DNA from: Vespa crabro
Taxonomy: Eukaryota > Arthropoda > Insecta > Hymenoptera > Vespidae
Reading direction: 5' to 3'
Assembly: GCF_910589235.1 (NCBI RefSeq)
Contig: NC_060977.1
Coordinates: 2,255,001 to 2,319,000 of the forward strand
Length of the DNA: 64,000 nt
The translations under genes were made by a program, and so were the position numbers. A model generated the notes under the pieces. It ran no database searches. It worked only from the letters and a program-made list of their open reading frames with translations, and had not been told where the DNA came from. Below, piece by piece: positions 1 to 13,856 of the stretch (the stretch's first letter is position 1; the number at the start of each line of letters is the position of its first letter).

Positions 1-158
1 CTTTCTTGTAGATGTAACAATATTTCTAATGAAAACTAATTACCTTCATATATATATATATATATATACAAAGTTCAATCCTTATCGAATCGTTATAAAA
101 TCTTTTGAATTCTAAACAATATTCGGATTCGAAGTTTTTCGACTTTTTGTTACACACG

Positions 159-195
<37 letters not shown>

Positions 196-1074
196 CTTTT
201 TCGAAGATAATACGTAGTTATCGTAACCGATTATGCTCGTTAGAAAAGGAGAAGATAATGGACAAAGGGAGAGATGAAAAATTAAAACGAGTTCCGTTCG
301 TACGTTCCATAATGCGTATAAACCTTTTTACGTGAAGTGAAATAAAATTAAAAGGAAAAAAAATGAAAGAAAAAAAATTAGATAAGGAAAAAAAGAAAGA
401 AAAGAGAGAGAGAGAGAGAGAGAGAAAAGAAAGATATCTTATTTCCAATGGCTAAGAACTTAGCCACTTAGGTTCACGTCTTTACGTCATTGAGAAATTT
501 TATTGCGTCCCAGTTGGCTTCTTTCCTGTGAGCTTGAGGGTTTTCTCATCGAGCATTTGAACACGAAAATCGAATTAAAATCGTGACATCGACGATTCTA
601 TCATTCTTTCATTTTATATTTATAATCGTTGCCTCGTACGTCTATATATCTATATCTATAGATTTATATATATATATATATATACGTTCGAGAAAAAATA
701 AAATAATTATTTTTCTAAAGATTTTCATTTAAGTTATGAAATGAAAATATTGATTAATAATCGAAATAATATAGGAGATTTAAATTATTTTAAATGTTTC
801 GATAAGAATAATAATATATTATAAAATTTCCTTTCATATTATTAATTCGAACTTAATTGTTATTTCATTTTATTAATAGTTATATTATGATACTAAACTC
901 ATGTTTCTATTTTTTTTTTATTTTTTTTTTGTTTTTTTCCAAGTATAAATAATATTATAACTTTTACGTTATATAATTTCAGTGTAATACAAAATTCTGT
1001 TGGAGATTGTTAAATACTATAAAAAAATCAGCAAGTATCGTTTTAATTTATTTATAATCTTATCGAGTATAATC

Positions 1075-1139
1075 TCCACTCTCTCTCTCCCCCTTTCTCT
1101 CTTTCTCTCTCTCTCTCTTTTTCTCTCTCTCTCTCTTTT

Positions 1140-1205
<66 letters not shown>

Positions 1206-1225
1206 CCTCTCTTTATTTCTCTTTA
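1075..1225 (+). repeat. (CT)n / polypyrimidine tract, about 150 bp
   Basis: An imperfect CT tract broken by short T runs. It produces artificial Leu-Ser frames on one strand and Arg-Glu frames on the other. Confidence 0.95.
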
Positions 1226-1447
1226 GAACGTTGTTTGTCATATTTCGAAAAATACGACGTTTTAATTAATTTCACAACCAATACGGGTAGAGCGAATAAC
1301 AAAAGAAAAAAGGAAATAAATAAATAAAATAAAATAAAATAAAAAGAAAAATAACAAAAAGAAAAAAGAAAGAAATGAGCTCGTACGTGATAGTAAAATG
1401 ATGTATCGTGAGCCAAAGCAAGGTAAAATTAATTTTTAAATTAAATT

Positions 1448-1487
<40 letters not shown>

Positions 1488-3077
1488 AGAAAGAAAGAGA
1501 GAGTGAGAGTGAGAGGGACGCTTGTAGTTTCTACCATCGTTCTCTTTCAAAGGAAGAAAAGAAGAAAAAGAAAATAAAGTTAAAGTTTTATTTTCTCTAC
1601 GTTTCGTGTTATGACGACATTACTAACAGAAAATATTTACTACAGTTTATTACGGTTATTATCGTTGAAAAATAACACGAGATGATACGAGCATATAAGA
1701 AATAATAATTTTCTACTATCTACTATATATTTATATATATATATATATATATTTTTTATAAAATAATTCAGCGGAGTGGAAATAAAAAGCTTATTTTTAC
1801 CTCGTTCGTCCAGCCGAATTACGAAAAAAAGGAAAGAAGAAGAAAAGAGAGAACGAATCTTTGTGAAATCCGAATGAAACGTAAAAATTAAAGGACATTT
1901 ATTCTAAGAAAAAAAAAAAAAAAAGAAAAGAAAAGATAAGAAAAGAAAAGAAAAAAAATTGTCACGTATAGTTTTACAAAGACATTATTTTAATTTGAAG
2001 ATTTTAATATATCCGCGTTTCCGTTTGAAATTACAATGACGAAGTAAAAGAATGATACTTTTCTTTTTCTTCTTCTACTACTTTACGAGTTTCTTATTTC
2101 CTTGTTTTCTTTCTCTTTTTTCTTTTTTTGTTTTCTTTTTTCTTTTTTTTTTTTCTTTTTTCTTTTTTTTTTTTTTCGTTTTCCTTACAATACCGTTCCT
2201 ATCTGCGCTCATCTTGAAACGTTTCATTTTGATATTCGTCTTGATTCGTATGATTTTCGTTAAATTTTCTTCCTTATTATTTATCTTAATTAAATAAAGA
2301 AAATCGTAAGAATGTTGACGAACAATTGACGAAATCTTTTATGTTAACATTTTCACAAAAACGAGAGAAAACGTGAGAGAACGTGATAAAGATTTCACGA
2401 ATCTCCTTTTCGAAATTAATGAGGCGAACAAGAGAGCGATAGGAGCAGCTAGAATACACTGAGATAAGAATATTCCAGGGTTGTCCTATATTACGATTGT
2501 ATCGTATTTCTTCTTAAGATTGCTGGAACAAGAGGATAAGTGATTCTGCATGCCAGAAGGAGTATTCTTACTAAGAAGTATTCATCAAATTCCATTGCAA
2601 ATCGATTTACCAAAAAAATTTATCAAGAGAAGTATCTTCTCTTTTCTTTTTTCTTTTTTCTTGGCATTTTATCCTTCCCTCTTTCGAATATCTCGTAAAT
2701 TTAAGAAGAAGACAAAAGAAATCACATGTAATAAGGAACATTTCTTTTTTGTTTTTTTTTTTATCTTTTCTTTTCTTTTTCTTCTTTCCTTTTAATATTT
2801 TAACTCTTTATTAAAAGAAAAAAGAAAAATTTTCTTTCTTCCTTTTTTTCAATTTGAAATTTTTCACTAATTTTTTTCTTCCTTTTACAGAAGCTTTCAA
2901 ATTAAAAATTTTTAATGCATACGAGGGTGTAGATTCAATTTTACCCTTTAAATTTAAAATAATATTTGTTTCGTCCCTTTAGGACCTTCCCTTCTAAAGA
3001 TATTCGTATTTTAAAGATGAGAATTATAATTTTTGTATAAACGAGGGAGTTCGTATGTATGTATTTATATATGTACG

Positions 3078-3109
<32 letters not shown>

Positions 3110-3696
3110 AATAAAAGCTTAAGTAAAAAAAAATGGTAGTAAAGAAACCGGTTTATTAGTTGACCCAATTTAATTCCAGGAATTATATCGGTCAGCAGTA
3201 GTATATTCCGTGCATGGAAAGTACTCGTTTTCTTAATTTCTTTTTTTTTTTGTTTTTGTTTTACAACGAAATACGATTTAATCCCAAGACATCGTACTAC
3301 TATCGTATTGATAGATCACTGAATCAAACAGCTGTTTTTTGTTTACTTACAAAAGTCCATTTTAAAAGGACTTTTAATATCTTTTAAATGAAACGACGTA
3401 AAGACGCCGAACAATGATCATTACAATAACATCAATTTTCTTCTCGCAATATTTATTTCTATGATAAATCATCGAGAAGGCAAAATGAAAAGAAATTTGT
3501 TTTTTTTTTTTTTTTCAACATCTTTTTACTTCCCGTACCAACATAAGAAATACTTGCGTGATATTTTCTTCCTTTCTATCATTTCTTGCTACTTTTTCTT
3601 TTCCTTTCTTTAATCCTTTTTCTATCTGAAAGATTTAAGACACACCCGTGTTATATTTTGTTGATATAAAGGGTGAAAAATTGTTAAATATTTTTT

Positions 3697-3697
<1 letters not shown>

Positions 3698-3758
<61 letters not shown>

Positions 3759-3796
3759 ACTTTTTGTATTTTTCTTATATATATATATATATAGAT
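3698..3796. repeat. (TA)n tracts
   Basis: A pure TA tract of about 56 bp at 3699-3755 and a second shorter one at 3777-3794. Confidence 0.95.
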
Positions 3797-3990
3797 GGGT
3801 GAAGAAAAACATTGTGAAGTGGAAAGAGATTCGCTATTATTTGTTTTGCGATAAAACGGTGAAATAAACAACAAATGCCGTATAAGCTTTCAGAAACTCG
3901 ACCGAGAAGGATGCTTCACGCATTTCTTGCCGAGGAAATTGAGAAAGTCGTTGGAAGGAGAACGCGGACAAAGCTAATCCACGAGAGACG

Positions 3991-4029
3991 TTCGTTCATT
4001 CGTTCATTCGTTCATTCGTTCATTCGTTC
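3991..4029 (+). repeat. TTCGTTCA octamer array
   Basis: About 4.9 copies of TTCGTTCA. It lies in a 97-codon frame (3875-4168) that looks spurious. Confidence 0.9.
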
Positions 4030-4365
4030 TCCGCTTTCATCTCTCGGTTCGTTGAATTGTAGAGGTATCGTTTTGAAGTCAGTGAAATTCATAATTCATA
4101 ACTTCTTCTTTAGAATTCTAACAGCTAATTCGACTGTCTGGATAAATTTCTACAAGTCTCCATGGTAAAAGAAAAATTATCTCTTTCAATTTTATATAAT
4201 TAAAATAAATATATGTAATATTTTAAAATGTTAACCTTCCTTTTTATTTCGCTTATTACATTTCGTAATTTAATAAGCGAAAATACATAAAGTAATTTAA
4301 TATATATATATTTTTTTTTCTTTTTCTCTCTCTTTTCTTCTTATTTTGTATGTGTGTGTGTGTAC

Positions 4366-4405
<40 letters not shown>

Positions 4406-4538
4406 TTTTAAAGATATAGCCGGTGTATTTATCGAAAAAGATTTAATGAAACTTTGCCGATTATATTTTCTGAAGTTTTAATCACCGGTAACGTTTAATA
4501 TATTTATGTATTTATCAAGAGACTAAAAGAGAAAAAGA

Positions 4539-4590
<52 letters not shown>

Positions 4591-5208
4591 AAATAATAGA
4601 AGGGGGTTCGAAACAGAAGGTGGTAAAAAGATTGGCTTAACTTTGTCGGCTCATATTTCATCGATTATCAACTGACTTCTTTATTATCTTTCTTTTTTTA
4701 TCTCTCTTCTTCTCGTTTCAGTAGTAAGAAAAAAAGGGAAAAGAAAAAAAGAAAAAAAGAAAAGAAACCTTTATAAAGACGCGCTATATATCGTATTATT
4801 GCCCCCTGTTGAGAAAATTGCAATATTCGCGTTAAATAAGCTCCGTAACTTTTATAAAATTCTTCTCTTCAGAATCGTTCATTTTATTGATTATTAAGAA
4901 GATGAAATTTCGTCATTTCATCAATTAATTTTGTACAATTCTATTTCTGATAGGATATGCATTCTCTCTCCCTTTCTTTCTCTCTCTCTTTCTCTCTTAT
5001 TCTTTCTCTAAAAGTATCAATACATTTGCAAATTTAAAAAGGTGAAAAAAGAGAAATAAAGAAAAAAAAAAGAGAAAGAAAAACTCATCTTAGTGTTGCT
5101 ATCCTGTCCATGTCAAATGACATGAAAGTTAGTCCAGGTCAAGTTTAATCCCGTGTCACAGTTAACTCCTAAACATCAAAGTTTCTACAATGATATATAT
5201 ATATATCT

Positions 5209-5241
<33 letters not shown>

Positions 5242-5884
5242 AAGAAAGAAAAGTTGTTTGCAAGAAATTATAAAACTTCATTTGATTAAAAGGTAATTAC
5301 CATGAGTATTGTTTTCATTTATTTCGATAGAATAAGAAAATAATTCTAATAATATTCTAACAACAATGTAACACAATAATTGGATAAAAGATTGTAATAT
5401 TATACAATTTCAATCGGGTTACGAGTTAGAATTTAATAAGACTTACCACATTCATACTCATTTAAATCCTACTTACGTGTATGATAATATTATGTATGTA
5501 TCTGTGTATTCAATGGACTTTAAACGATTTAACCAATACGGACTTATATCAAGAACGAAAATAGAAGAAAATTGGTCGTGTATTTGTTAGTTGCGGCCGA
5601 ACTAATTTATCCAATAAATTTCCTCTACATAATCGTATTATACATATGCACATACATGCACATCGGTTTATTAAGAAATTTCTGATCGTAAGATCGATGA
5701 AAATTAAAAAAAAAAAAATCGATTCGTTTTACGCGAGATTTATTATAAAAATCAATCGTCAAAGAAAATAATAATGTCCTTCGTCAATGGATATAGCGAT
5801 TTATTCATTGAGAGAAAATTTTAAAAGGTATGAAAAATATAAAGAAAAATTTAAAGAAAAAAAAAAGAAAAGAAGAGAAACAAT

Positions 5885-5910
5885 TTTTATTCTTTATTTT
5901 AAATAAACAA
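5885..5910 (+). repeat. Left 26-bp inverted repeat
   Basis: This is the left arm of the perfect inverted pair with 7589-7614. The next bases inward also partly match (AATAT on both sides with one mismatch). Confidence 0.6.
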
Positions 5911-5920
5911 AATATAATTT

Positions 5921-6990
5921 ATGTGTTTCCTTTTATGATCAAATATGATGAATTTAGTTTGTAAGAATTTGTTTATAACAAATTGTTTATAACAAATTGT
6001 TAATTAATTATTAACAATACGTTGAACAATATATAAAAATAATCGTGCCCTTTAAATCGCCGTTTGATTCAAATCTCTACGACTTTTAGTTCCAAAGATA
6101 TGCTGATGTAAAACGTGATTATTATTAATATAAAAAGAAATTGTTTATTAATAATTAATAATTTTATATAATTTTATAAATCAGTCATGAACTGAATGTT
6201 TCCATTTATGATTAAATATGATAATTTTAATTTGTAAGAATTTGTTTATAACAAATTGTTTATAACAAATTGTTTATAACAAATTGTTAATTAATTATTA
6301 ACAATACGTTGAACAATATATAAAAATAATCGTGCCCTTTAAATCGCCGTTTGATTCAAATCTCTACGACTTTTAGTTCCAAAGATATGCTGATGTAAAA
6401 CGTGATTATTATTAATATAAAAAGAAATTGTTTATTAATAATTAATAATTTTATATAATTTTATAAATCAGTCATGAACTGAATGTTTCCATTTATGATT
6501 AAGTATGATGATTTTAATTTGTAAGAATTTGTTTATAACAAATTGTTTATAACAAATTGTTTATAACAAATTGTTAATTAATTATTAACAATACGTTGAA
6601 CAATATATAAAAATAATCGTGCCCTTTAAATCGCCGTTTGATTCAAATCTCTACGACTTTTAATTCCAAAGATATGCTGATGTAAAACGTGATTATTATT
6701 AATATAAAAAGAAATTGTTTATTAATAATTAATAATTTTATATAATTTTATAAATCAGTCATGAACTGAATGTTTCCATTTATGATTAAGTATGATGATT
6801 TTAATTTGTAAGAATTTGTTTATAACAAATTGTTTATAACAAATTGTTTATAACAAATTGTTTATAACAAATTGTTTATAACAAATTGTTAATTAATTAT
6901 TAACAATACGTTGAACAATATATAAAAATAATCGTGCCCTTTAAATTGCCGTTTGATTCACGTCTCTACGATTTTTCATTCTCGAGATAT
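5921..6990 (+). repeat. 287-bp tandem array, about four units, with 14-bp sub-repeats
   Basis: The landmark CGTGCCCTTTAAAT recurs at 6044, 6331, 6618 and 6933, spacings 287, 287 and 315. The 28-base difference is explained by two extra copies of a 14-bp sub-repeat (TTTATAACAAATTG), present 2, 3, 3 and 5 times in the successive units. Units are nearly identical, and the last one diverges after about 6960. No open frame of note is repeated, so this is non-coding satellite-like DNA of recent origin. Confidence 0.95.
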
Positions 6991-7225
6991 TTCCATTTAA
7001 ATGGAAGACATTTACGTTGTCCCACTGACCTATATAATTTCATTCAATATCGTATTGACACACTGACCTACATAAATTCCAAGAATTTACGCAATCTTAC
7101 TACGTACTATTACTATTACTACGTACTATTACTACGAACAGTAGTACTACACGTATGTATGAATGGAAATCTTTCGAAGGCGATATCTTCGGAACGGAAA
7201 GTCGTAGAAACTTGAAACAAATACC
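6960..7225. other. Segment with small internal duplications beside the array
   Basis: CACTGACCTAYATAA occurs twice (7022-7040 and 7061-7076) and ACTACGTACTATTACTA occurs twice near 7098-7136. The end of the segment (7181-7220) is an inverted, diverged copy of the array motif TCTACGACTTT..GTTCC.AAGATAT. A weak frame of 93 codons covers it but has no coding features. Confidence 0.6.
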
Positions 7226-7588
7226 ATTTTCAAGCGTTTTTTATTCTCTATTTATCTATATATTGCAATAATATTGTTATAATAAAATCAATTTTGTTAA
7301 TAATTTTTTGAATTAACTTTTTTCTTTTCTTTTGCTTAATAATCGCATAACTGTAATGAAATATTATTTTATATTTTCATTATAATACTTTTTGCAAATT
7401 ATTAGATACATTAAAGTTAAATATTTATGTAAATATTATTTTGTTTATTTAAAAGAAAGAAAAAAACCTCTATTAATATTGATCTACCAAATTGAAAGAT
7501 CGACAATTTGTAAGACTTTTCTTTCGTAATAAGAACGTAATTGTCATGAAATTATTTAAATTTGTATTGCAATGGCATAAACCATATA

Positions 7589-7614
7589 TTGTTTATTTAA
7601 AATAAAGAATAAAA
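7589..7614 (-). repeat. Right 26-bp inverted repeat
   Basis: This is the exact reverse complement of 5885-5910. A shorter relative of the same motif (core TTTTGTTTATTTAAAA) also lies at about 7440-7455 in the same orientation. Confidence 0.6.
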
Positions 7615-8303
7615 TATTTTTCTTTTCTTTTTTCGGAAGTTCGAAAAAAATAAAAAGAAAAAACTAAGTATCCTAATTTGAGATAGTTTTTACTTTATCG
7701 TTTAAATCTCCCTATCTCTCTCTCTCTCTCTCTCTCTCTCGCTCTATGTTTCTATCTAGCAATTATGTTTTCTTACGCTACTAGACTTATTAATCTCTCA
7801 TTTTATCGTCTTAAGAAGCGAACAAAGTTTCACTAGGTTAATGAAAGAAGCTTATGGATAAAAGGACAAAGGTTCGACTTTTCTCGTTTAGAGCTTTGAA
7901 ACAGTAAACTCATTTTCGATTTAGCAAGGGAATATACCGTTCGGTTGTATGTTAATATCTTTCGACTTGCTTCATGATCGTTTACTCGAACGTGGGAATA
8001 CTAACAATGATCACAGTCAGTGTACGAATGAAATCGATTAAAATAATGTAATCTATTATTCCCAATAGAGTATTATAATCCTTTAGCGAGTTAACGTCGC
8101 ATTACATTTTCTATTAGAAAATTGATTAAATCTCTCTAGATATAATCGGTTTCGAATAATCATTTGGGATAATATTTTTCATAAATGTTATAATATTCAT
8201 TCGATTTATTTTCGTATCGTTTAATAGATATTATATAGAACGATACTCTCTTATATTATGTTAGATTATATTATTATATTTTATAGAATTTAAATAGACA
8301 AAA

Positions 8304-8341
<38 letters not shown>

Positions 8342-8751
8342 GTATAGGAAATATATATATGTATAGATGAGTTTCTATAAAGACTACGAAAAATGTGTAT
8401 CGTATCAAATTGAATCTCTCTGATTGCAAACGTGAAAATCCTTTAAAATTACAAAACAATGGATCGTCGTTCCGTTATAATCCGTAAACTGAAAACCCGA
8501 TTCTGGTCTAGATTGTTTAGTCTATTTTTTACTTCGTTATATTCGACAGAGAAGTGTGTTTATAGTTTATCGGTCAAACAAAGCAAAGGATTTAAGCAAA
8601 CAAAGCAAACTATCATTTTCAATATATCGGATTTGATAAAGAAAAAATTTATCCTATGAAAAAAAATCGTATAGAAGAGGGAATGAATCGAAAGGAAAAT
8701 ATAATTTTTCTTTTTTTTCTTTCGTCTTTTATTTTGTTTTACTTTCATTTT

Positions 8752-8753
<2 letters not shown>

Positions 8754-8795
<42 letters not shown>
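8754..8795 (+). repeat. Uninterrupted poly(T) of 42 bases
   Basis: A run of 42 T is the longest pure homopolymer noticed. It could be the poly(A) tail of a minus-strand retro-insertion, but no retro sequence is seen next to it. Confidence 0.85.
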
Positions 8796-8800
<5 letters not shown>

Positions 8801-9360
8801 CTTTTCATATTTTCATCGTCGTAAAAAGTAGAAAAAATAATTACATATTTGCTCGACGATATAGTACATTTTTTTTTAATTAGCAACGAACCATTCTCCC
8901 TCCCGTATTTTTCAATAGAAATTGTTTATTTATTTGTAAGAGGGCCAATGTAATTGGAAGGTCCGTTCAGAATTTAATTTCTTTTTTTTCTTTTTTTTTG
9001 TTTTTTGGTTTTTCGTTTCGTTTCGTTCTTTCAAACGTGAGGAATGCTCTAATTTTTTTTCTTCTCTTTTTTTTCTTTTTTTTTTTCTTTTTTTAATATC
9101 AACAAAGTAAAACTCGAATGATGGTCTCGTAGATAACAATGCGGTTCCAGTGGTGTTAACGAAGTAAGGCAGAGTGATGTACTTACAAAGCTGGTCAACA
9201 AGTATCTCACAGACTACGAAGTAGTAATTAAGCTTGTGAACTGGGAGCATGTTTAAGCTAGTGTATTTAATTTAACTGTTGCCGACAGATAGGAGAAGTA
9301 AACGAGAAGAGTGACGACTATAATCTCAGCATCTGTTTTACTCTCGTTTCGATTAATCAT

Positions 9361-9381
9361 CTCTCTTTCTCTCTCTCTCTT

Positions 9382-9418
<37 letters not shown>

Positions 9419-9448
9419 GTTTGTATGTCTGTCTGTCTGTCTGTTTGT
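9361..9448 (+). repeat. (CT)n running into (CTGT)n
   Basis: Dinucleotide CT passes into GTCT/GTTT tetranucleotides. A separate (CTTT)n lies at 9588-9631. Confidence 0.93.
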
Positions 9449-10460
9449 CCCAAATGAATTAAGAATAAATTTTCTTCAGTTGCAAAAAGGAAACAAATAA
9501 TAAAAATTTCTAACTTCGTTAATGCAAGGAGATTATCGTAATTTTCTTTACGTCTCTTGCAGATATTCCCTTGAATTTTCATCTTTCTTTCGTTCTTTCT
9601 TTCATTCTTTCTTTCTTTCTTTCTTTCTTTATGGTTTACATTTTCTAACATTTCCGTAGAGATATATACAAGTATAGATGGATATAATCAACTCCTGCAT
9701 CCGGCACCGGAAATTACCGCTTGCGGCGTTCTCCGGAAATTCGAGCTTACATCTCTAATAGTAATAAGCGGATCACTTGCTTGCTAATCCATTTCGCTAC
9801 TAGCTGTTATGGTCTTTGGTAACGTCTAAATTATCCTTTTGTAAAGTAATGCTTTATTAGAAATAGTTAATATTTATATTAATTAACATTTTGAAAATAT
9901 AAATGAGAAACATATGAATTATTTAATTGTATATATATATATATATATATAGAAAAGAATATAAGAATATTTGACTCGTATGAATGAAAATTTCATTTTT
10001 TTTTTTCCTTTTTTTTTTTTTCTTTTTATTACCCACGAACTTTTTTCCTCTTCTTTTTCCTTTCTTTTTTTGCTTCCTTTAAGAATTCTCATGACATTAT
10101 TTTTATTTTCTCTAATTAAAATGAAAATCATTGACTTTTGAAGAAACGAAAAGAAAAGAAAAATAAATAAATAAAAGTGATAGAAGAAATATTTATTCGA
10201 CAAGAAAAATGGTCACTTTTGTTTTTAGCAAAAGGAAAAAAAAAAAAAAAGAAAAAGAAGAAAGAAGAAAAGTTAGCTATAAGACCATGGTAGAGTATTA
10301 TAACGTTATTACGTGTCTCGGGAAAGGGAGAAAAGTAGTAGGTAGTCTGATGTGGTGATAACGTGGTCGCAAGGTATTAGAGGGGTAGTAAAGTGTGGAG
10401 AGAAGAAAAGGGTATGGCAGATGGGGAACGATGATATCGTAGACAAAGATAGAAGAGGTA

Positions 10461-10465
10461 AGAGA

Positions 10466-10506
<41 letters not shown>

Positions 10507-10541
10507 AAAAAAAGAGAGAGAAAGAGAGAGAGAGAGAGAGC
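10461..10541 (+). repeat. (GA)n tract
   Basis: About 80 bp of GA with short A-rich interruptions. Confidence 0.95.
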
Positions 10542-12018
10542 AAAGAATCGTCCTACTCTGAGCCGATGCCGACGTAATTAAATTCAACAAAACCTCGTTA
10601 GCAATCGAGACCTTTCGATCCGTTCTCGTTTCTACGAAGACGATTGAGAAAAAGAAGTAAAGCAATCAGGAAAACTCATCGTTTATATATACATACTATT
10701 TCAAAAAACTACGTCACATACATACACATACGCACATACAGACATACACATACACACACACACACACACATATATATATACAGGATAATTAAAAAATTAT
10801 CTATACAATTTTATTCAACGAATAATGAAATTTACAATGCCACATGTAGGATTTATTAATTAAGAATTTTTATAATTTATATTCTTCGACATTTCCTTTC
10901 TTCTTCTTTTTTTTTTTTTATTAAAATAATAACCTTATCGATTTAGTCAATCGATTTGTTTAAGACGAATTTACTTGATAAACGAGCGAAAAGAATTTTA
11001 TATAGAAAAGAAAATAAAGAAGCTTAATGAAGTTCCTTAGAAAAATTTTCAAAAAAAAAAAAAAAAAAAAAAAAAGCAAAAAAAAAAAATAAAAAAATCA
11101 GAAATTTTCACACGCCTGTTGATTTGTCTATTACAACATAAATAAGTCGTATTATTTGATTTTTCGTTTCTTTTTTTTGTCTCCTTTTAATAAAATAAAA
11201 TCGTCAATAGTTAAATATAAATTTTACACTACACGTTATATATATATATATATATAGACTCGAAAGAAAATCAGATTAAAGGAGAATTGAACAGAACATT
11301 TCGAAAGTCTGTTTAATTGGTATTATCTTGAAGGTATTATCGAGAATTTGGTCTCGTTACTATAGCTTTATCGATCTTAATGAAGCAGTTGTACGACATA
11401 AAAGGAGGATTCCAATACTTATTCGTTCCTTTTTTTTTCTATCTATCTATCTATCTCTTTCTCTCTCTCTCTCTTGATTTTCCTAATCATTAGGTTAGCA
11501 ATTAATCGTATATATGTATATATATCGAGGTCATATATTCCCTTGATGTTTTGATATTAACTTGATAGAATATTCCTCATTGCAATATCCCTTCTTACTC
11601 ACGAACGAATGAAATCTTGACTATTAAATTGAAATAGTACGAAGGGCATACATACATACATTGAGATAGGGCCCTTTCTACAAGCCCTTTTACCTTCGTT
11701 GGTGTTCCGTTAGCAAGCTGTGAGGAATATTGTATAACCATGTGACACACGCGGTACGAAACCCGTCACGAATACCACGTTCAAAGTGACGTACGTGTCC
11801 TGGAGTGCGGTTTATCGAAACCACGAGTCATAGAGCAACGTAAATAGGCACGTGACCCGAATTCACGCTGTTTGCGAGAGTATCGTGCCATCCGATTGCC
11901 ACTTGAAATGCTCGCCATGTTCGGTTAATCTTTCGTTAGGTGTGTGTAAACCAAGATATAATTTTAAATATCATTTTACACATTCTACGCCCATTTTCTA
12001 TATATTATATATTTTTAT

Positions 12019-12060
<42 letters not shown>

Positions 12061-12812
12061 TAAATTTTATTTAAATTTATTATCATCTCAATTATATATA
12101 CATACATAGATATTTAAAGATCGCATTATATCATATAATTATTTATTTTCCTGGATGAAAATCAAAAACAAAATTAGAATTATAAAGTTTTATATAAGTT
12201 CGTTACAATTTCATTTATTTTCTTTTGCAATGATTACGTATAAATAAATAATTTTCATATGATTGTAATAAAGTAAGAATTATGAATTTATCGACGTAAT
12301 CAATCTTCGAAATTTTCATGACCATCCGTTCGTTACTTTAAGGAAGCTGCGGGATACTTAGTTTGAACGTTTACACGGTCAATCACACGTTCCTGCATCG
12401 GTAGACGAGGTAAATGAGTGTACATATTAACAGTGTGCCATGTAAACGAAGCACGAGTCCTTTCGTAAACAGAGTAACGTGGAGGTGTGCCTATCTGTAG
12501 ACATCAAATGTCATGGCGTCTATTATATTCTTGTTGAGTGCAAACAACATAAACGCAGAATGTATTCATTCGTATCGTTTATATTTTACACGGATATTGT
12601 TATTAAAGAGAAAAAAGAAAAAAAAAAAAGAAAAAAAAGAAAAAAGGAAAAAAGAAAAAAAAAAAAGAAAGAAGGATTTCAAAAGAGGTAAAGTATTTTA
12701 ATAAAGATTTCATTGTAAATCGAGATAACTCGAATTGATCATTCCTCCTCGAAGTTTCTAATTAAATGTAAGATAAAGGACGACTCATCTATTTTAAGAT
12801 CAAGAAAAATAC

Positions 12813-12850
<38 letters not shown>

Positions 12851-13791
12851 AGTAGGTACGTATGTATAGAAAGGGATAGAAAAAAGAGATTCGTATTTGA
12901 CGTTATAGTTCGGTAGTATCTCAATATCTTAAATGCAAAAGGGGGAAGAACGTTAACTTGTTTCAAAGGGTGACAACTAATTTCATCGAGTATCAGAGAC
13001 GGATGTAAGTAAGACTACACCCTTAAGGGGATAGAAACTCAAAGTTTCGGAATTATTTCCAAGAGAAAGAGAGAAAGAGAGAAAGAGAAGTTCGTTCGAG
13101 GTGTTCGACTTTGATTTACGAATCGAGTTGCGAATTGCTTTTCTCGAGAAGTATATAGAATATGAAATGATATTTGACATAGACAAATTTTTCGTTAAAC
13201 TTGTATCCGTTTTGCTCTATTTTACAATATGTACAAATGAAAGAATTTCTTAAGAAATAAAAAGAGAAAGAAGAAAATCATTGTTTTGGAAATAAAACAA
13301 AAACATAAAGTACTTATACTTATGTGTACTTGATTGCGTTAAAAAAAAGAAAAAAAAAAAAAAGAGAGAAAAAAGAAAAAAGGAAAAAAAGAAAAAAAAG
13401 GAAAACAATTCATTCAAGTTAATAATTAGATTTATAAGTAGCATTTAAAATCCAAGCACATCAACTATCATTTAATTTTGTTTAACCGTAAGCAAGACGT
13501 CCGGGAAATGTAACAGCTGTTGATGCCCGGAGAATATTGGATTCGGGCAAGTGGAATTGCAAAATCCTATTTCTTAGAAGTTGCAACATTCGAATAGCAG
13601 CTTTATCATTGAATTCTTATTATTAAGGTTTTAAGTTTGGTTACTTAGCTTTCCATTGTATTAAAATTACGTCAACATTGATTACTTAATAAATAACTTA
13701 CGGTGAAACTTTGATATTAAGTCTGTCTTCAAACAATGACTTTAGAAATATTCAAGTAAAATAAAGACAATTAATGTATAGGTATATGCAT

Positions 13792-13793
13792 AT

Positions 13794-13850
<57 letters not shown>

Positions 13851-13856
13851 TATATA
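13792..13856. repeat. (CA)n/(TA)n tract
   Basis: A short CA run leads into about 45 bp of TA. Confidence 0.95.

Larger units (their letters stand above)
1..5884. other. Gene-free, microsatellite-rich DNA
   Basis: I see no supported gene. It holds (CA)n at 152-192, GA tracts at 403-425, 1452-1515, 4541-4587 and 5210-5236, long A- or T-rich stretches (1905-1960, 2050-2180, 2740-2900) and several TA tracts. All longer frames here are low complexity. Confidence 0.75.
5885..7614. mobile_element. Candidate non-autonomous inverted-repeat element with internal tandem array
   Basis: A 26-bp sequence at 5885-5910 (starts TTTTATTCTTTATTTTAAAT) recurs as a perfect inverted copy at 7589-7614, so a 1730-bp block is flanked by inverted repeats. 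Inside are a 287-bp tandem array and, at 7181-7220, a further segment that is inverted relative to the array (about 32 of 40 bases match). No transposase frame is present and I see no convincing target-site duplication. This fits a MITE-like or foldback element with an expanded core. The AT-rich ends make a chance match less improbable than 26 bases would suggest, but still unlikely. Confidence 0.45.

Noticed and set aside
3875..4168. 97-codon frame
   Set aside because: Contains an octamer repeat and has no recognisable domain.
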